Shown here one piece after another: positions 54,455 through 63,132 of a DNA stretch of 64,000 bases. Numbering within the stretch: position 1 is the first letter of the stretch; every line of letters starts with the position of its first letter. Where the stretch lies: assembly GCF_014651035.1 (NCBI RefSeq), contig NZ_BMWC01000002.1:310001-374000 (forward strand). Direction: 5' to 3'. The notes under the pieces are model-generated. The model was given only the letters and a program-made list of their open reading frames with translations. It did not search any database and was not told the DNA's origin. A program made the translations under genes and the position numbers. The DNA is from Streptomyces lomondensis. GTDB lineage: Bacteria; Actinomycetota; Actinomycetes; Streptomycetales; Streptomycetaceae.

Positions 54455-55891
54455 ATGGCATCGGTATTCGCATACGCTCCGGCCCCCGAGTCGCGCTCGA
54501 TCGTCGACATCGCGCCCTCCTACGGCCTGTTCATCGACGGTGAGTTCGTCGAGGCGGCGGACGGCAAGGTCTTCAAGACCGTCTCTCCGTCCACCGAGGA
54601 GGTCCTCTCCGAGATCGCCCAGGCCGGTTCGGAGGACGTCGACCGGGCGGTGAAGGCCGCGCGCCGGGCGTTCGAGAAGTGGTCGGCGCTGCCCGGCTCG
54701 GAGCGCGCCAAGTACCTGTTCCGCATCGCGCGGATCATCCAGGAGCGCAGCCGTGAGCTGGCCGTCCTGGAGACCCTCGACAACGGCAAGCCGATCAAGG
54801 AGACGCGCGACGCCGACCTGCCCCTGGTCGCCGCGCACTTCTTCTACTACGCGGGCTGGGCCGACAAGCTCGACCACGCGGGGTTCGGCGCGAACCCGAG
54901 GCCGCTCGGCGTGGCGGGCCAGGTCATCCCCTGGAACTTCCCCCTCCTCATGCTGGCGTGGAAGATCGCCCCGGCACTCGCGACGGGCAACACGGTCGTC
55001 CTGAAGCCCGCCGAGACGACCCCCCTCTCCGCCCTGTTCTTCGCGGACATCTGCCGCCAGGCGGGCCTGCCGAAGGGCGTCGTCAACATCCTCCCGGGCT
55101 ACGGCGACACGGGCGCCGCCCTGGTCGCCCACCCCGACGTGAACAAGGTGGCCTTCACCGGCTCCACCGCCGTCGGCAAGGAGATCGCCCGCACGGTCGC
55201 GGGCACCCGCAAGAAGGTCACGCTGGAGCTGGGCGGCAAGGGCGCCAACATCGTCTTCGACGACGCCCCCATCGACCAGGCCGTCGAGGGCATCGTCAAC
55301 GGCATCTTCTTCAACCAGGGCCAGGTCTGCTGCGCGGGCAGCCGTCTGCTGGTGCAGGAGTCGATCCAGGACGAGCTGCTGGAGTCCCTGAAGCGCAGGC
55401 TCTCCACGCTGCGCCTGGGCGACCCCCTGGACAAGAACACGGACATCGGCGCGATCAACTCCGAGGAGCAGCTCACCCGCATCACCTCGCTCGTGGAGCA
55501 GGGCGAGGCGGAGGGCGCCGAGCGCTGGTCGCCGGCGTGCGAACTGCCGGAGAGCGGCTACTGGTTCGCCCCGACGCTGTTCACGAACGTCACCCAGGCA
55601 CACCGGATCGCCCGGGACGAGATCTTCGGCCCGGTGCTGTCGGTCCTGACCTTCCGCACGCCGGACGAGGCGGTCGCCAAGGCGAACAACACGCCGTACG
55701 GCCTCTCCGCCGGAGTCTGGACGGAGAAGGGCTCGCGCATCCTGGCGGTCGCGAACAAGCTCCGCGCGGGCGTCGTCTGGTCCAACACGTTCAACAAGTT
55801 CGACCCGACCTCGCCGTTCGGCGGCTACAAGGAGTCGGGCTTCGGCCGCGAGGGCGGCCGCCACGGCCTGGAGGCGTACCTCGATGTCTGA
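54455..55891 (+). CDS. Aldehyde dehydrogenase (catalytic half of an ALDH16-like pair)
   Basis: A 478-aa NAD(P)-dependent aldehyde dehydrogenase. IPWNFPLLMLAWKIAPALA and KPAETTPLSAL are cofactor motifs. The general base Glu is in LELGGKGANIVF (about 258) and the nucleophile Cys292 in GQVCCAGSR. EIFGPVLSV and SPFGGYKESGFGREGG close the active site. It follows deoC by 5 nt, so oxidation of the acetaldehyde made by DeoC is the likely role. The stop lies inside the next gene (8-nt overlap). Confidence 0.92.
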   Translation: MASVFAYAPAPESRSIVDIAPSYGLFIDGEFVEAADGKVFKTVSPSTEEVLSEIAQAGSEDVDRAVKAARRAFEKWSALPGSERAKYLFRIARIIQERSRELAVLETLDNGKPIKETRDADLPLVAAHFFYYAGWADKLDHAGFGANPRPLGVAGQVIPWNFPLLMLAWKIAPALATGNTVVLKPAETTPLSALFFADICRQAGLPKGVVNILPGYGDTGAALVAHPDVNKVAFTGSTAVGKEIARTVAGTRKKVTLELGGKGANIVFDDAPIDQAVEGIVNGIFFNQGQVCCAGSRLLVQESIQDELLESLKRRLSTLRLGDPLDKNTDIGAINSEEQLTRITSLVEQGEAEGAERWSPACELPESGYWFAPTLFTNVTQAHRIARDEIFGPVLSVLTFRTPDEAVAKANNTPYGLSAGVWTEKGSRILAVANKLRAGVVWSNTFNKFDPTSPFGGYKESGFGREGGRHGLEAYLDV

Positions 55892-56768
55892 GCGACTCAC
55901 CGTACTGAAGACCTACAAGCTGTACGTCGGCGGGAAGTTCCCGCGTTCCGAGAGCGGCCGGGTGTACGAGGTGACCGACTCCAAGGGCAAGTGGCTGGCC
56001 AACGCGCCCCTGTCCTCACGCAAGGACGCCCGGGACGCGGTGGTGGCCGCCCGCAAGGCGTTCGGCGCCTGGTCGGGGGCGACGGCGTACAACCGCGGTC
56101 AGGTGCTCTACCGCGTCGCCGAGATGCTGGAGGGCCGCCGCGACCAGTTCACGCGCGAGGTGGCCGACGCGGAGGGCCTGTCGAAGTCCAAGGCGGCGGC
56201 GGTCGTGGACGCGACGATCGACCGCTGGGTCTGGTACGCGGGCTGGACCGACAAGATCGCCCAGGTGGTGGGCGGCGGGAACCCGGTGGCGGGCCCGTTC
56301 TTCAACCTGTCCTCCCCCGAGCCGACGGGCGTGGTCGCGGTGCTGGCGCCCCAGGAGTCGTCCTTCCTGGGCCTGGTGTCGGTGCTCGCCCCGGTGATCG
56401 CGACGGGCAACACGGCGGTCGTGGTGGCGAGCGAGAGGTCCCCGCTCCCCGCCCTGTCCCTGGCCGAGGTGCTGGCCACCTCGGACGTCCCCGGCGGCGT
56501 GGTCAACGTCCTGTCGGGCCGCACGGCGGAGATCGCCACCCCGCTCGCCGCCCACCAGGACGTCAACGCGATCGACCTCGCGGGCGCCGACGAGGCCCTG
56601 GCGAAGGAGCTGGAGATCGCGGCGGCCGACAACCTCAAGCGCGTCCTGCGTCCACAGCCTGTGGATTACGCGGAGACCCCGGGCATCGACCGCATGACGG
56701 CGTTCCTGGAGACCAAGACGGTCTGGCACCCCACGGGTTCGCTGGGCGCGTCGGGTTCCTCTTACTAG
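55884..56768 (+). CDS. Truncated aldehyde dehydrogenase-like partner lacking the catalytic domain
   Basis: A 294-aa protein matching only the cofactor-binding part of an ALDH (YKLYVGGKFPRSESGRVYEV, PTGVVAVLAPQESSFLGLVSV). It stops before the general-base Glu and the Cys loop, and the end is a divergent tail (TVWHPTGSLGASGSSY). The frame is open throughout, so this is not recent decay. ATG overlaps the upstream ALDH by 8 nt. ALDH16 proteins contain a full ALDH domain followed by a second one without catalytic Cys; this pair looks like that protein as two genes. A terminator follows. Confidence 0.85.
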   Translation: MSERLTVLKTYKLYVGGKFPRSESGRVYEVTDSKGKWLANAPLSSRKDARDAVVAARKAFGAWSGATAYNRGQVLYRVAEMLEGRRDQFTREVADAEGLSKSKAAAVVDATIDRWVWYAGWTDKIAQVVGGGNPVAGPFFNLSSPEPTGVVAVLAPQESSFLGLVSVLAPVIATGNTAVVVASERSPLPALSLAEVLATSDVPGGVVNVLSGRTAEIATPLAAHQDVNAIDLAGADEALAKELEIAAADNLKRVLRPQPVDYAETPGIDRMTAFLETKTVWHPTGSLGASGSSY

Positions 56769-56782
56769 GCGCCCCCACAGCT

Positions 56783-56822
56783 GAAGCCCCGGCCCTCCTC
56801 CGTCCGGGAGGGCCGGGGCTTC
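56783..56822. terminator. Bidirectional terminator after the deoC-ALDH operon
   Basis: A perfect 16-bp stem (56783-56798 with 56807-56822) and an 8-nt loop between convergent genes. Confidence 0.85.
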
Positions 56823-56835
56823 TCCGCGTGCGCGC

Positions 56836-57243
56836 CTACTGCTGCGACAGCAGCCCGGCCGCCTGTCCCACCACCGGAATGCTCGCGATCGACTGGGCCT
56901 GCGCCACCGGCCCCGTCAGCGCCTGGGACGTCATCGGCTTGAAGTCGGCGAGTTTCGTGCCGACGCCGTTGTCGAGCGGGTCGACTCCCGTGCCGGCGAG
57001 CGGGTTGGGCTTGAGGCCCGCGACCGGGCCGGTGACGTAGCCGAGGGTGCCGGTGGTGGCCTGGAGGCCGGACTGGGGGTCGATCCGGCCCAGGGAGGTG
57101 GGCCGGGTGTTGACCAGGCCCAGGACCGACTCGGCGTCCGCCGCGGCCGTCGCCGTGCCCGCGCCCAGCGCCGCTCCTGCGGTCGCGAGGACGGCCAGGG
57201 CGCGCTGGGCGGTCGGCTTCTTGGGAGAGTCGTGTCGGGCCAT
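56836..57243 (-). CDS. Small secreted protein of unknown function
   Basis: A 135-aa protein: basic start, signal peptide (ALAVLATAGAALGAGTATAAA, cleaved near residue 35), then a mature region without Cys, rich in Gly, Leu, Pro and Thr (NPLAGTGVDPLDNGVGTKLADF), ending in VVGQAAGLLSQQ. No domain recognised. It shares style with the secreted protein at 63133. ATG at 57243; weak ribosome site. Divergent from the kinase-like gene. Confidence 0.75.
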   Translation of the reverse strand: MARHDSPKKPTAQRALAVLATAGAALGAGTATAAADAESVLGLVNTRPTSLGRIDPQSGLQATTGTLGYVTGPVAGLKPNPLAGTGVDPLDNGVGTKLADFKPMTSQALTGPVAQAQSIASIPVVGQAAGLLSQQ

Positions 57244-57367
57244 CGCTGCCACTTCTGATGCATTCGGTAACCGATTCAACACAGAGGGTAGTTGAGGTGC
57301 GACGCGCGCATCAAAGGCGACCCGCGGGGTCGTACGGCCCCCGATGGATGCCTCACACTGGTGTCCC

Positions 57368-58003
57368 GTGAGTTCCCCACTGCCCATACCGACGCGAGTC
57401 GTGCTGCTCTGCGGCCCCTCAGGCTCCGGCAAGTCCCTTCTCGCGGCCCGCTCCGGCCTCCCGGTGCTCCGGCTCGACGACTTCTACAAGGAGGGCGACG
57501 ACCCGACGCTGCCCCTGGTGGCGGGGAGTTCCGACATCGACTGGGACCATCCGGACTCGTGGGACGCGGACCTGGCCGTCGCCGCGATCACCGACCTGTG
57601 CCGCACCGGCCGGGCGCGCGTCCCCGTCTACGACATCGCCCTCAGCGCCCGTACCGGCGAGGAGACGATCGAGATCGGGCGGACCCCGCTGTTCGTCGCG
57701 GAGGGCGTCTTCGCCGCCGACATCGTCCGGCGCTGCCGGGAACTCGGCGTCCTCGCCGACGCGCTGTGCCTGAGCCGCGGACCGGTGCGGACCTTCCGCC
57801 GCCGCTTCCTGCGGGATCTGCGGGAGGGCCGCAAGTCGGTGCCGTTCCTGCTGCGCCGCGGCTGGCGCCTGATGCGGCAGGAGCGCTCGATCGTCGCCCG
57901 CCAGACCGCGCTGGGCGCGCACGCCTGCGACCGCGACGAGGCGATGGGCCGGCTGGCGGCCGCCGCGGCGGGCCGGTGCGCGAGCCTCCGCACGGCGGCC
58001 TGA
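57368..58003 (+). CDS. Uridine kinase-like P-loop protein
   Basis: A 211-aa nucleoside/phosphoribulokinase-fold protein. Walker A is LLCGPSGSGKS (about 17-27), followed by LRLDDFYKEGDDP and DWDHPDSWD, the substrate-binding segment of uridine kinases, then VFVAEGVFA. It probably phosphorylates a nucleoside, fitting the salvage genes upstream. GTG at 57368 is the only start giving a compact N-terminus; no ribosome site is seen. Confidence 0.85.
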   Translation: MSSPLPIPTRVVLLCGPSGSGKSLLAARSGLPVLRLDDFYKEGDDPTLPLVAGSSDIDWDHPDSWDADLAVAAITDLCRTGRARVPVYDIALSARTGEETIEIGRTPLFVAEGVFAADIVRRCRELGVLADALCLSRGPVRTFRRRFLRDLREGRKSVPFLLRRGWRLMRQERSIVARQTALGAHACDRDEAMGRLAAAAAGRCASLRTAA

Positions 58004-58214
58004 GGTCCTGGGAAGGGCTTCTGGCGGGACTGCGCCTCTCCTGACCGCCTCCCCCGCCGGGCACAAGGAAGCGGGACTGGACAGACCCCCCGGCCCTCCA
58101 GCCCCGCTGTTGTGCTCCCCGTGCTCCCCCGTGTTCCCCCACCGTCCTGAGGAGACGCCCCCCAGCGCCTCCGCAGTTCCCCCGTGGGCCCCCTTGTGGT
58201 GCTTCCCCCAGCCT

Positions 58215-58964
58215 TCAGGCCACGAGCTCGCCGAAGGCGTCCTCCTCGTCACGGCCGAAGCTGAGGACCTCGTCCTCGCGCAGCCGGCGGAGCGACCGCC
58301 AGATGCTGGACTTCACCGTGCCGACACTGATGTCGAGGATCTCCGCGATCTCCGGGTCCGTGCGGCCCTCGTAGTAGCGCAGGACCAGCATGGTGCGCTG
58401 GAGTTCGGGCAGCCGGGCCAGCGCCTGCCACAGGACCGCGCGCAGCTCGGTGCCGCGCATCGCGTCCGTGTCGCCGGGCGTCTCCGGCAGTTCCTCGGTC
58501 GGGTACTCGTTGAGCTTGCGGCGCCGCCAGGCGCTGATGTGCAGGTTGGTCATGGTGCGGCGGAGGTATCCGCCGACCGCGGCCTTGTCGCTGATCCGGT
58601 CCCACGCCCGGTAGGTCGAGAACAGCGCGCTCTGCAGCAGGTCCTCGGCCTCGAAGCGGTCGCCGGTGAGGTGGTAGGCGGTGGCGTACAGGGAGGCGCG
58701 GCGCTCCTGGACGTAGGCGGTGAACTCCGCCTCCGTCAGCGAGCGGCGCTCCCCCGAGTCCTCCCTGTACGCGGCTCCCCCGTGAGCCGCCCCCTTGCTC
58801 TCCCCCGTGTGCGCGTCAACCACCGTCATGAACGCGGTGTGCTGACGCCCGGTGCCGCGAGCGCACCCCCGCCCGCTCACGGCACCGGACTTCTCGGAAC
58901 CCCGGTGCACGTCGTGCAGACGCGTGATCACTGCGCTGGAGCTGGTGCCGTGCAGCGTGTTCAT
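58215..58964 (-). CDS. sigQ: RNA polymerase sigma factor SigQ
   Basis: A 249-aa SigE-like ECF sigma factor. After an N-terminal extension of about 75 residues, region 2 reads YATAYHLTGDRFEAEDLLQSALFSTYRAWDRI, then VGGYLRRTMTNLHISAWRRRK. Region 4 is LPELQRTMLVLRYYEGRTDPEIAEILDISVGTVKSSIWRSL. Its place divergent from afsQ1 identifies it as SigQ, whose gene is reported to be a target of AfsQ1 and to antagonise antibiotic production in S. coelicolor. ATG at 58964 follows GGGGGGCGCGAG. Confidence 0.95.
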   Translation of the reverse strand: MNTLHGTSSSAVITRLHDVHRGSEKSGAVSGRGCARGTGRQHTAFMTVVDAHTGESKGAAHGGAAYREDSGERRSLTEAEFTAYVQERRASLYATAYHLTGDRFEAEDLLQSALFSTYRAWDRISDKAAVGGYLRRTMTNLHISAWRRRKLNEYPTEELPETPGDTDAMRGTELRAVLWQALARLPELQRTMLVLRYYEGRTDPEIAEILDISVGTVKSSIWRSLRRLREDEVLSFGRDEEDAFGELVA

Positions 58965-59074
58965 CTCGCGCCCCCCGTCGTGGACTTACCGGTGTGCGGC
59001 CCGCCGGTCGGGCGGGCTTCCTTGCCTGTGCCGAAAAGCTTGCCGCGGCACTTTCATGGCCGTGTCCGCCGACT

Positions 59075-59090
59075 GTCACAGACCTGTCAC
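59075..59090. promoter_or_regulatory. AfsQ1 box between sigQ and afsQ1
   Basis: GTCAC-AGACCT-GTCAC matches the reported AfsQ1 consensus GTnAC-n6-GTnAC exactly. It lies 111 nt upstream of sigQ and 114 nt upstream of afsQ1, so it can serve both. Confidence 0.85.
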
Positions 59091-59203
59091 AGGGGTCGGC
59101 CACAGGACGAGCACACGTCGTCCACAGGGGTCGGAGGTACCGGCGCCGACCGTCTCGGCCCCACCGGTCGAACCCCGACCCCTCCATGGGCCAGAATGAG
59201 CCC

Positions 59204-59881
59204 GTGCCTTCCCTGTTGCTGATCGAGGACGACGACGCCATCCGGACGGCCCTGGAGCTCTCTCTGACGCGCCAGGGTCACCGCGTGGCGACCGCTGCCA
59301 GCGGTGAGGACGGTCTGAAGCTGCTGCGCGAGCAGCGCCCGGATCTGATCGTGCTGGACGTGATGCTGCCCGGCATCGACGGGTTCGAGGTGTGCCGGCG
59401 CATCCGGCGCACCGACCAGTTGCCGATCATCCTGCTCACCGCGCGCAGCGACGACATCGACGTCGTGGTCGGGCTGGAGTCCGGCGCCGACGACTATGTC
59501 GTCAAGCCGGTGCAGGGGCGGGTGCTGGACGCCCGGATCCGGGCCGTGCTGCGGCGCGGCGAGCGGGAGTCCAACGACGCGGCGACGTTCGGCAGCCTCG
59601 TCATCGACCGCTCGGCGATGACCGTGACGAAGAACGGCGAGGACCTCCAGCTCACGCCGACCGAGCTGCGGCTGCTGCTGGAGCTGAGCCGGCGGCCGGG
59701 GCAGGCGCTGTCCCGCCAGCAGCTGCTGCGGCTGGTGTGGGAGCACGACTACCTGGGCGACTCGCGGCTCGTGGACGCCTGTGTCCAGCGGCTGCGCGCC
59801 AAGGTCGAGGACGTGCCGTCGTCCCCGACGCTGATCCGTACCGTGCGCGGTGTCGGCTACCGGCTGGATCCGCCTCAGTGA
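59204..59881 (+). CDS. afsQ1: Response regulator AfsQ1
   Basis: A 225-aa OmpR-family regulator. Receiver domain 1-115 with the acidic pocket LIEDDDA, phosphorylation site Asp52 in LIVLDVMLPG, and Lys in YVVKPVQ. Winged-helix DNA-binding domain about 130-222 (LTPTELRLLLELSRRPGQALSRQQLL, then RLVDACVQRLRAKVE). It activates antibiotic genes in response to nitrogen stress such as glutamate in S. coelicolor. GTG at 59204 gives the known 225-aa length; CAGAAT 6 nt upstream may be a -10 (leaderless). Coupled to afsQ2. Confidence 0.97.
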   Translation: MPSLLLIEDDDAIRTALELSLTRQGHRVATAASGEDGLKLLREQRPDLIVLDVMLPGIDGFEVCRRIRRTDQLPIILLTARSDDIDVVVGLESGADDYVVKPVQGRVLDARIRAVLRRGERESNDAATFGSLVIDRSAMTVTKNGEDLQLTPTELRLLLELSRRPGQALSRQQLLRLVWEHDYLGDSRLVDACVQRLRAKVEDVPSSPTLIRTVRGVGYRLDPPQ

Positions 59882-61479
59882 CCCAGCGGCACCACCAAGG
59901 GGGGGACCGCGGCTGGACCGCGGCGCGCAAGGGAGTTCTGTCGCGGCTGCGCTTCACGAGCCTGCGGCTGAGGCTGGTCGTCGTCTTCGGCCTGGTGGCC
60001 CTGACGGCCGCCGTGTCCGCGTCCGGCATCGCCTACTGGCTCAACCGGGAGGCGGTGCTCACCCGCACCCAGGACGCCGTGCTGCGCGACTTCCAGCAGG
60101 AGATGCAGAACCGGGCGGGCGCGCTGCCCGAGCATCCGACGCAGGACGAGCTGCAGCACACCGCGGGCCAGATGGCGGGCAGCGACCAGCGCTTCAGCGT
60201 GCTGCTGGTCGCCCGCGACCCCGACGGCAGGACCGTCTACGGCAGCTCCGGCGGGCTGAGCGGTTTCTCGCTGCGGGACGTGCCGGTCTCGCTGCGCACG
60301 GCGGTGAACAAGACGCAGAGGGTCGACGGGGCCGACAAGCATCCGCACCACCTGTACTGGCAGCGGGTCATCGACGACGACACCCCGTATCTCGTGGCCG
60401 GCACGCGCGTGATCGGCGGCGGCCCGACCGGTTACATGCTCAAGTCGCTGGAGCCGGAGGCGAAGGACCTCAACTCGCTGGCCTGGTCGCTGGGCATCGC
60501 CACGGGACTCGCGCTGATCGGCTCGGCGCTCCTCGCGCAGGCCGCGGCGACGACGGTGCTGAAGCCGGTGCAGCGGCTCGGGGCGGCGGCGCGGCGGCTC
60601 GGGGAGGGCAAGCTGGACACCCGGCTGCGGGTGTCCGGGACCGATGAACTCGCCGATCTGTCGCGGACGTTCAACAACGCGGCCGAGGCGCTGGAGAAAC
60701 GGGTCGCCGACATGGCCGCGCGGGACGAGGCGTCCCGGCGGTTCGTCGCGGACATGAGCCATGAGCTGCGGACGCCGCTCACCGCCATCACCGCCGTGAC
60801 GGAGGTGCTGGAGGAGGAGCTGGAGGCGGAGACCGGCAGCATGGACCCGATGATCGAGCCGGCCGTCCGGCTGGTGGTCAGCGAGACGCGGCGGCTGAAC
60901 GACCTGGTCGAGAACCTGATGGAGGTCACCCGCTTCGACGCGGGCACCGCCCGGCTCGTCCTGGACGACGTCGACATCGCCGACCAGATCACCGCGTGCA
61001 TCGACGCCCGCGCCTGGCTGGACGCGGTCGAGCTGGACGCCGAACGCGGCATCCACGCCCGGATCGACCCGCGGCGCCTGGACGTCATCCTGGCCAACCT
61101 CATCGGCAACGCGCTCAAGCACGGCGGCTCCCCGGTGCGGGTGTCGGTCCGGGAGGCGGACGACTCGGTCGTCATCGAGGTGCGGGACCACGGGCCCGGC
61201 ATCCCCGAGGACGTCCTGCCGCACGTCTTCGACCGCTTCTACAAGGCCAGCGCCTCCCGGCCGCGCTCCGAGGGCAGCGGCCTGGGCCTGTCCATCGCCC
61301 TGGAGAACGCCCACATCCACGGCGGCGAGATCACCGCGGCCAACTCGCCCGACTCGGGCGCGGTGTTCACCCTGCGGCTGCCGCGCGACACATCGGCGGA
61401 GCAGCCCGCCGAGGAGCAGCGGAAGCCGGAGAAGGACACCGACCGGAACAAGGGCGAGGACTCGAAGGGGGACGCCTGA
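59878..61479 (+). CDS. afsQ2: Sensor histidine kinase AfsQ2
   Basis: A 533-aa membrane kinase. A first helix (about 29-51), an extracytoplasmic sensor of about 150 residues, and a second helix (about 200-225) come first. HAMP (VLKPVQRLGAAARRLGEGK), HisKA with the phospho-His in VADMSHELRTPLTAI, and HATPase with LANLIGNALKHGG, DHGPGIPED and GSGLGLSIA follow. The C-terminus is a charged Lys/Glu tail. GTG overlaps the afsQ1 stop (GTGA). It phosphorylates AfsQ1. Confidence 0.97.
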   Translation: MTQRHHQGGDRGWTAARKGVLSRLRFTSLRLRLVVVFGLVALTAAVSASGIAYWLNREAVLTRTQDAVLRDFQQEMQNRAGALPEHPTQDELQHTAGQMAGSDQRFSVLLVARDPDGRTVYGSSGGLSGFSLRDVPVSLRTAVNKTQRVDGADKHPHHLYWQRVIDDDTPYLVAGTRVIGGGPTGYMLKSLEPEAKDLNSLAWSLGIATGLALIGSALLAQAAATTVLKPVQRLGAAARRLGEGKLDTRLRVSGTDELADLSRTFNNAAEALEKRVADMAARDEASRRFVADMSHELRTPLTAITAVTEVLEEELEAETGSMDPMIEPAVRLVVSETRRLNDLVENLMEVTRFDAGTARLVLDDVDIADQITACIDARAWLDAVELDAERGIHARIDPRRLDVILANLIGNALKHGGSPVRVSVREADDSVVIEVRDHGPGIPEDVLPHVFDRFYKASASRPRSEGSGLGLSIALENAHIHGGEITAANSPDSGAVFTLRLPRDTSAEQPAEEQRKPEKDTDRNKGEDSKGDA

Positions 61480-62096
61480 TGACCGCACGTCTCGCGACTG
61501 TGTCCCGTCTGCTGGCCGTGCCGGCGCTCGCCGTCCTGCTGGCCGGCTGCGGCATCCGGGCCACGGAGGTGCCGACGAACTTCGGGCCGGCGCCCTCGCG
61601 GGTGCGGTGCTCGCTGGCCGAGCCGGACGGGTCGGCGCAGGCGGCCCGGGGGCTGCCGGTGCAGGTGTTCCTGCTGTGCGGGTCCTCGCTGGTGACCGTG
61701 GACCGGACCGTGCGGGTCCCGGACGGCGCGGCCGACTCCGAGCGGCGCCTGCTGGTGGCGCAGGGCCTGCTGGACCAGCTGGCGCAGTCGCCGTCGCCCG
61801 CCGAGAAGGAGGCCGGCTACAGCACGGACGTACGCGGCGGCATCACCGTGGGCGGGCCCCGGCCCGGGGACCCGGAGGACGCGCTGCGGCTGAGCATGGC
61901 GCCGGACGGCCTCACCTCGTACGCCCTCGCCCAGATCGTCTGCACGTTCTCCGACTCGGCCGCCGCCGAGGGCGACGGCTCCGTGGTCCTGGGCGGCCCC
62001 GGCGCCGGGCCCCCGCGCCGCTACGAGTGCACCGACGAGGTACGGGCCCGCCCGGGCAGCAAGGAACCGCCGTCCAAGGACGTGGCCGGGGAGTGA
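61479..62096 (+). CDS. Lipoprotein of the afsQ operon
   Basis: A 205-aa lipoprotein with lipobox LLAGC (Cys about 24), then an extracytoplasmic domain resembling GerMN/CseA-like proteins (VQVFLLCGSSLVTVDRTV, ERRLLVAQGLLDQLAQSPSPAEKEAGYSTDV). ATG overlaps the afsQ2 stop (TGATG), so it is the third gene of the operon, called afsQ3 in some papers as I recall. By analogy with CseA of the CseBC system it may damp the sensor kinase. Confidence 0.9.
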   Translation: MTARLATVSRLLAVPALAVLLAGCGIRATEVPTNFGPAPSRVRCSLAEPDGSAQAARGLPVQVFLLCGSSLVTVDRTVRVPDGAADSERRLLVAQGLLDQLAQSPSPAEKEAGYSTDVRGGITVGGPRPGDPEDALRLSMAPDGLTSYALAQIVCTFSDSAAAEGDGSVVLGGPGAGPPRRYECTDEVRARPGSKEPPSKDVAGE

Positions 62097-62184
62097 GGCG
62101 GCCCGGCCTGTGTGGCGCATGCCTCACAGGCCTACCGGGGGGCATCCCGGAACCGATCGCGCCGGAGGCCGCGTCTAGGGGGGC

Positions 62185-62769
62185 GTGCAGCGTCAAGGCT
62201 CCATCGGCGGCAGCGCCGCGTTCCGCATCCGTGTGACAGGAGGTGTCCTCCTCGTCGCACACCTCGCGTTCATCGCCTGGTTCACGCTGCGGCCGCTGGA
62301 CGTGCCCTGGGTGATGCCCGCCAACCTGCGGCCGTTCGCCGGGGTCCGGGCCGATCTCGCCCTGGGCTGGCCCGAGGCGGCCCGGCACATCGGCGAGAAG
62401 CTGGCCCTGCTCGCGCCGCTGGGCGTGCTGCTGCCGATGGCGAGCGGCAGGCTGTTCGTCTCGCCGCTGGCGTCCCTGCTGCGCACGGTCGCGGCCGGCG
62501 CCCTGTTGTCGCTGGGCATCGAACTGCTCCAGACCGGCGTCCCCGGTCAGGTCGTCGACGTCGACTCGCTGTTCCTGAACACCGCGGGCGTGGCCCTCGC
62601 GCACCTCGCGCTGGTTCCCGCCGGCCGCTCCTGGCTGCGCCGCCGCACCACCGCGTCCCCGCTCCGCGCGCCCCTGGCCCCGGAGGAGCCGGCTCAGGGT
62701 CGGACCCCGACGATTCCCAGGGTCGGGATCGCCCCGTGGAGCGACGCTTTGCCCCCTTCGTCTCCGTAG
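62185..62769 (+). CDS. VanZ-like membrane protein
   Basis: A 194-aa protein with four hydrophobic helices (about 17-33, 68-86, 94-112, 125-145) and the VanZ-type motifs FTLRPLDVPWVMPANLRPF and GIELLQ followed by DVDSLFLNTAGVALA. VanZ proteins can confer low-level teicoplanin or lipoglycopeptide resistance; the normal role is unclear. Pro/Ser-rich tail of about 45 residues. GTG at 62185 lies close behind GGGGGG, so initiation is uncertain. Confidence 0.85.
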   Translation: MQRQGSIGGSAAFRIRVTGGVLLVAHLAFIAWFTLRPLDVPWVMPANLRPFAGVRADLALGWPEAARHIGEKLALLAPLGVLLPMASGRLFVSPLASLLRTVAAGALLSLGIELLQTGVPGQVVDVDSLFLNTAGVALAHLALVPAGRSWLRRRTTASPLRAPLAPEEPAQGRTPTIPRVGIAPWSDALPPSSP

Positions 62770-62833
62770 CGTGGAGTGCAGATGGGGTACTCGGACGAGA
62801 GGCCTCACACCCACCACGCTGAAGGAGCCGCAC

Positions 62834-63046
62834 ATGTCCCGCCTCGCCCGCCCCACCCACGGCCGCATGATCGGCGGAGTGTGCGCCGCGCTGGCCAAGC
62901 GCTTCGGCACCTCCGCGACGACGATGCGGGTGATCTTCCTGGTCTCCTGTCTGCTGCCCGGCCCGCAGTTCCTGCTGTACATCGCGCTGTGGATCCTGCT
63001 GCCCGCGGAGGACAAGGTGCGCAACAAGGCGCAGACGGCCTGGTAA
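62834..63046 (+). CDS. PspC domain membrane protein
   Basis: A 70-aa protein consisting of one PspC domain: RPTHGRMIGGVCAALAKRFGTSATTMRVIFLVS, then LLPGPQFLLYIALWILLPAED. One hydrophobic segment spans the membrane. It belongs to the phage-shock/stress family. ATG at 62834 follows GAAGGAG. Ends before a strong terminator. Confidence 0.92.
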   Translation: MSRLARPTHGRMIGGVCAALAKRFGTSATTMRVIFLVSCLLPGPQFLLYIALWILLPAEDKVRNKAQTAW

Positions 63047-63060
63047 CGCCGTATGCGGGA

Positions 63061-63107
63061 ACGCCGATGGGGCGCACCCTGGTTCCAGGGGTGCGCCCCA
63101 TCGGCGT
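63061..63107. terminator. Very strong bidirectional terminator
   Basis: A perfect 19-bp stem (63061-63079 with 63089-63107) and a 9-nt loop, between convergent genes. Confidence 0.9.
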
Positions 63108-63132
63108 GTTTGTGTCCGCCTCGGCGGGAGGG

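Noticed and set aside
56652..56668. TCCACAGCCTGTGGA as a DnaA-type site
   Set aside because: It lies inside the coding sequence of the truncated ALDH partner, is single, and encodes ordinary residues there.
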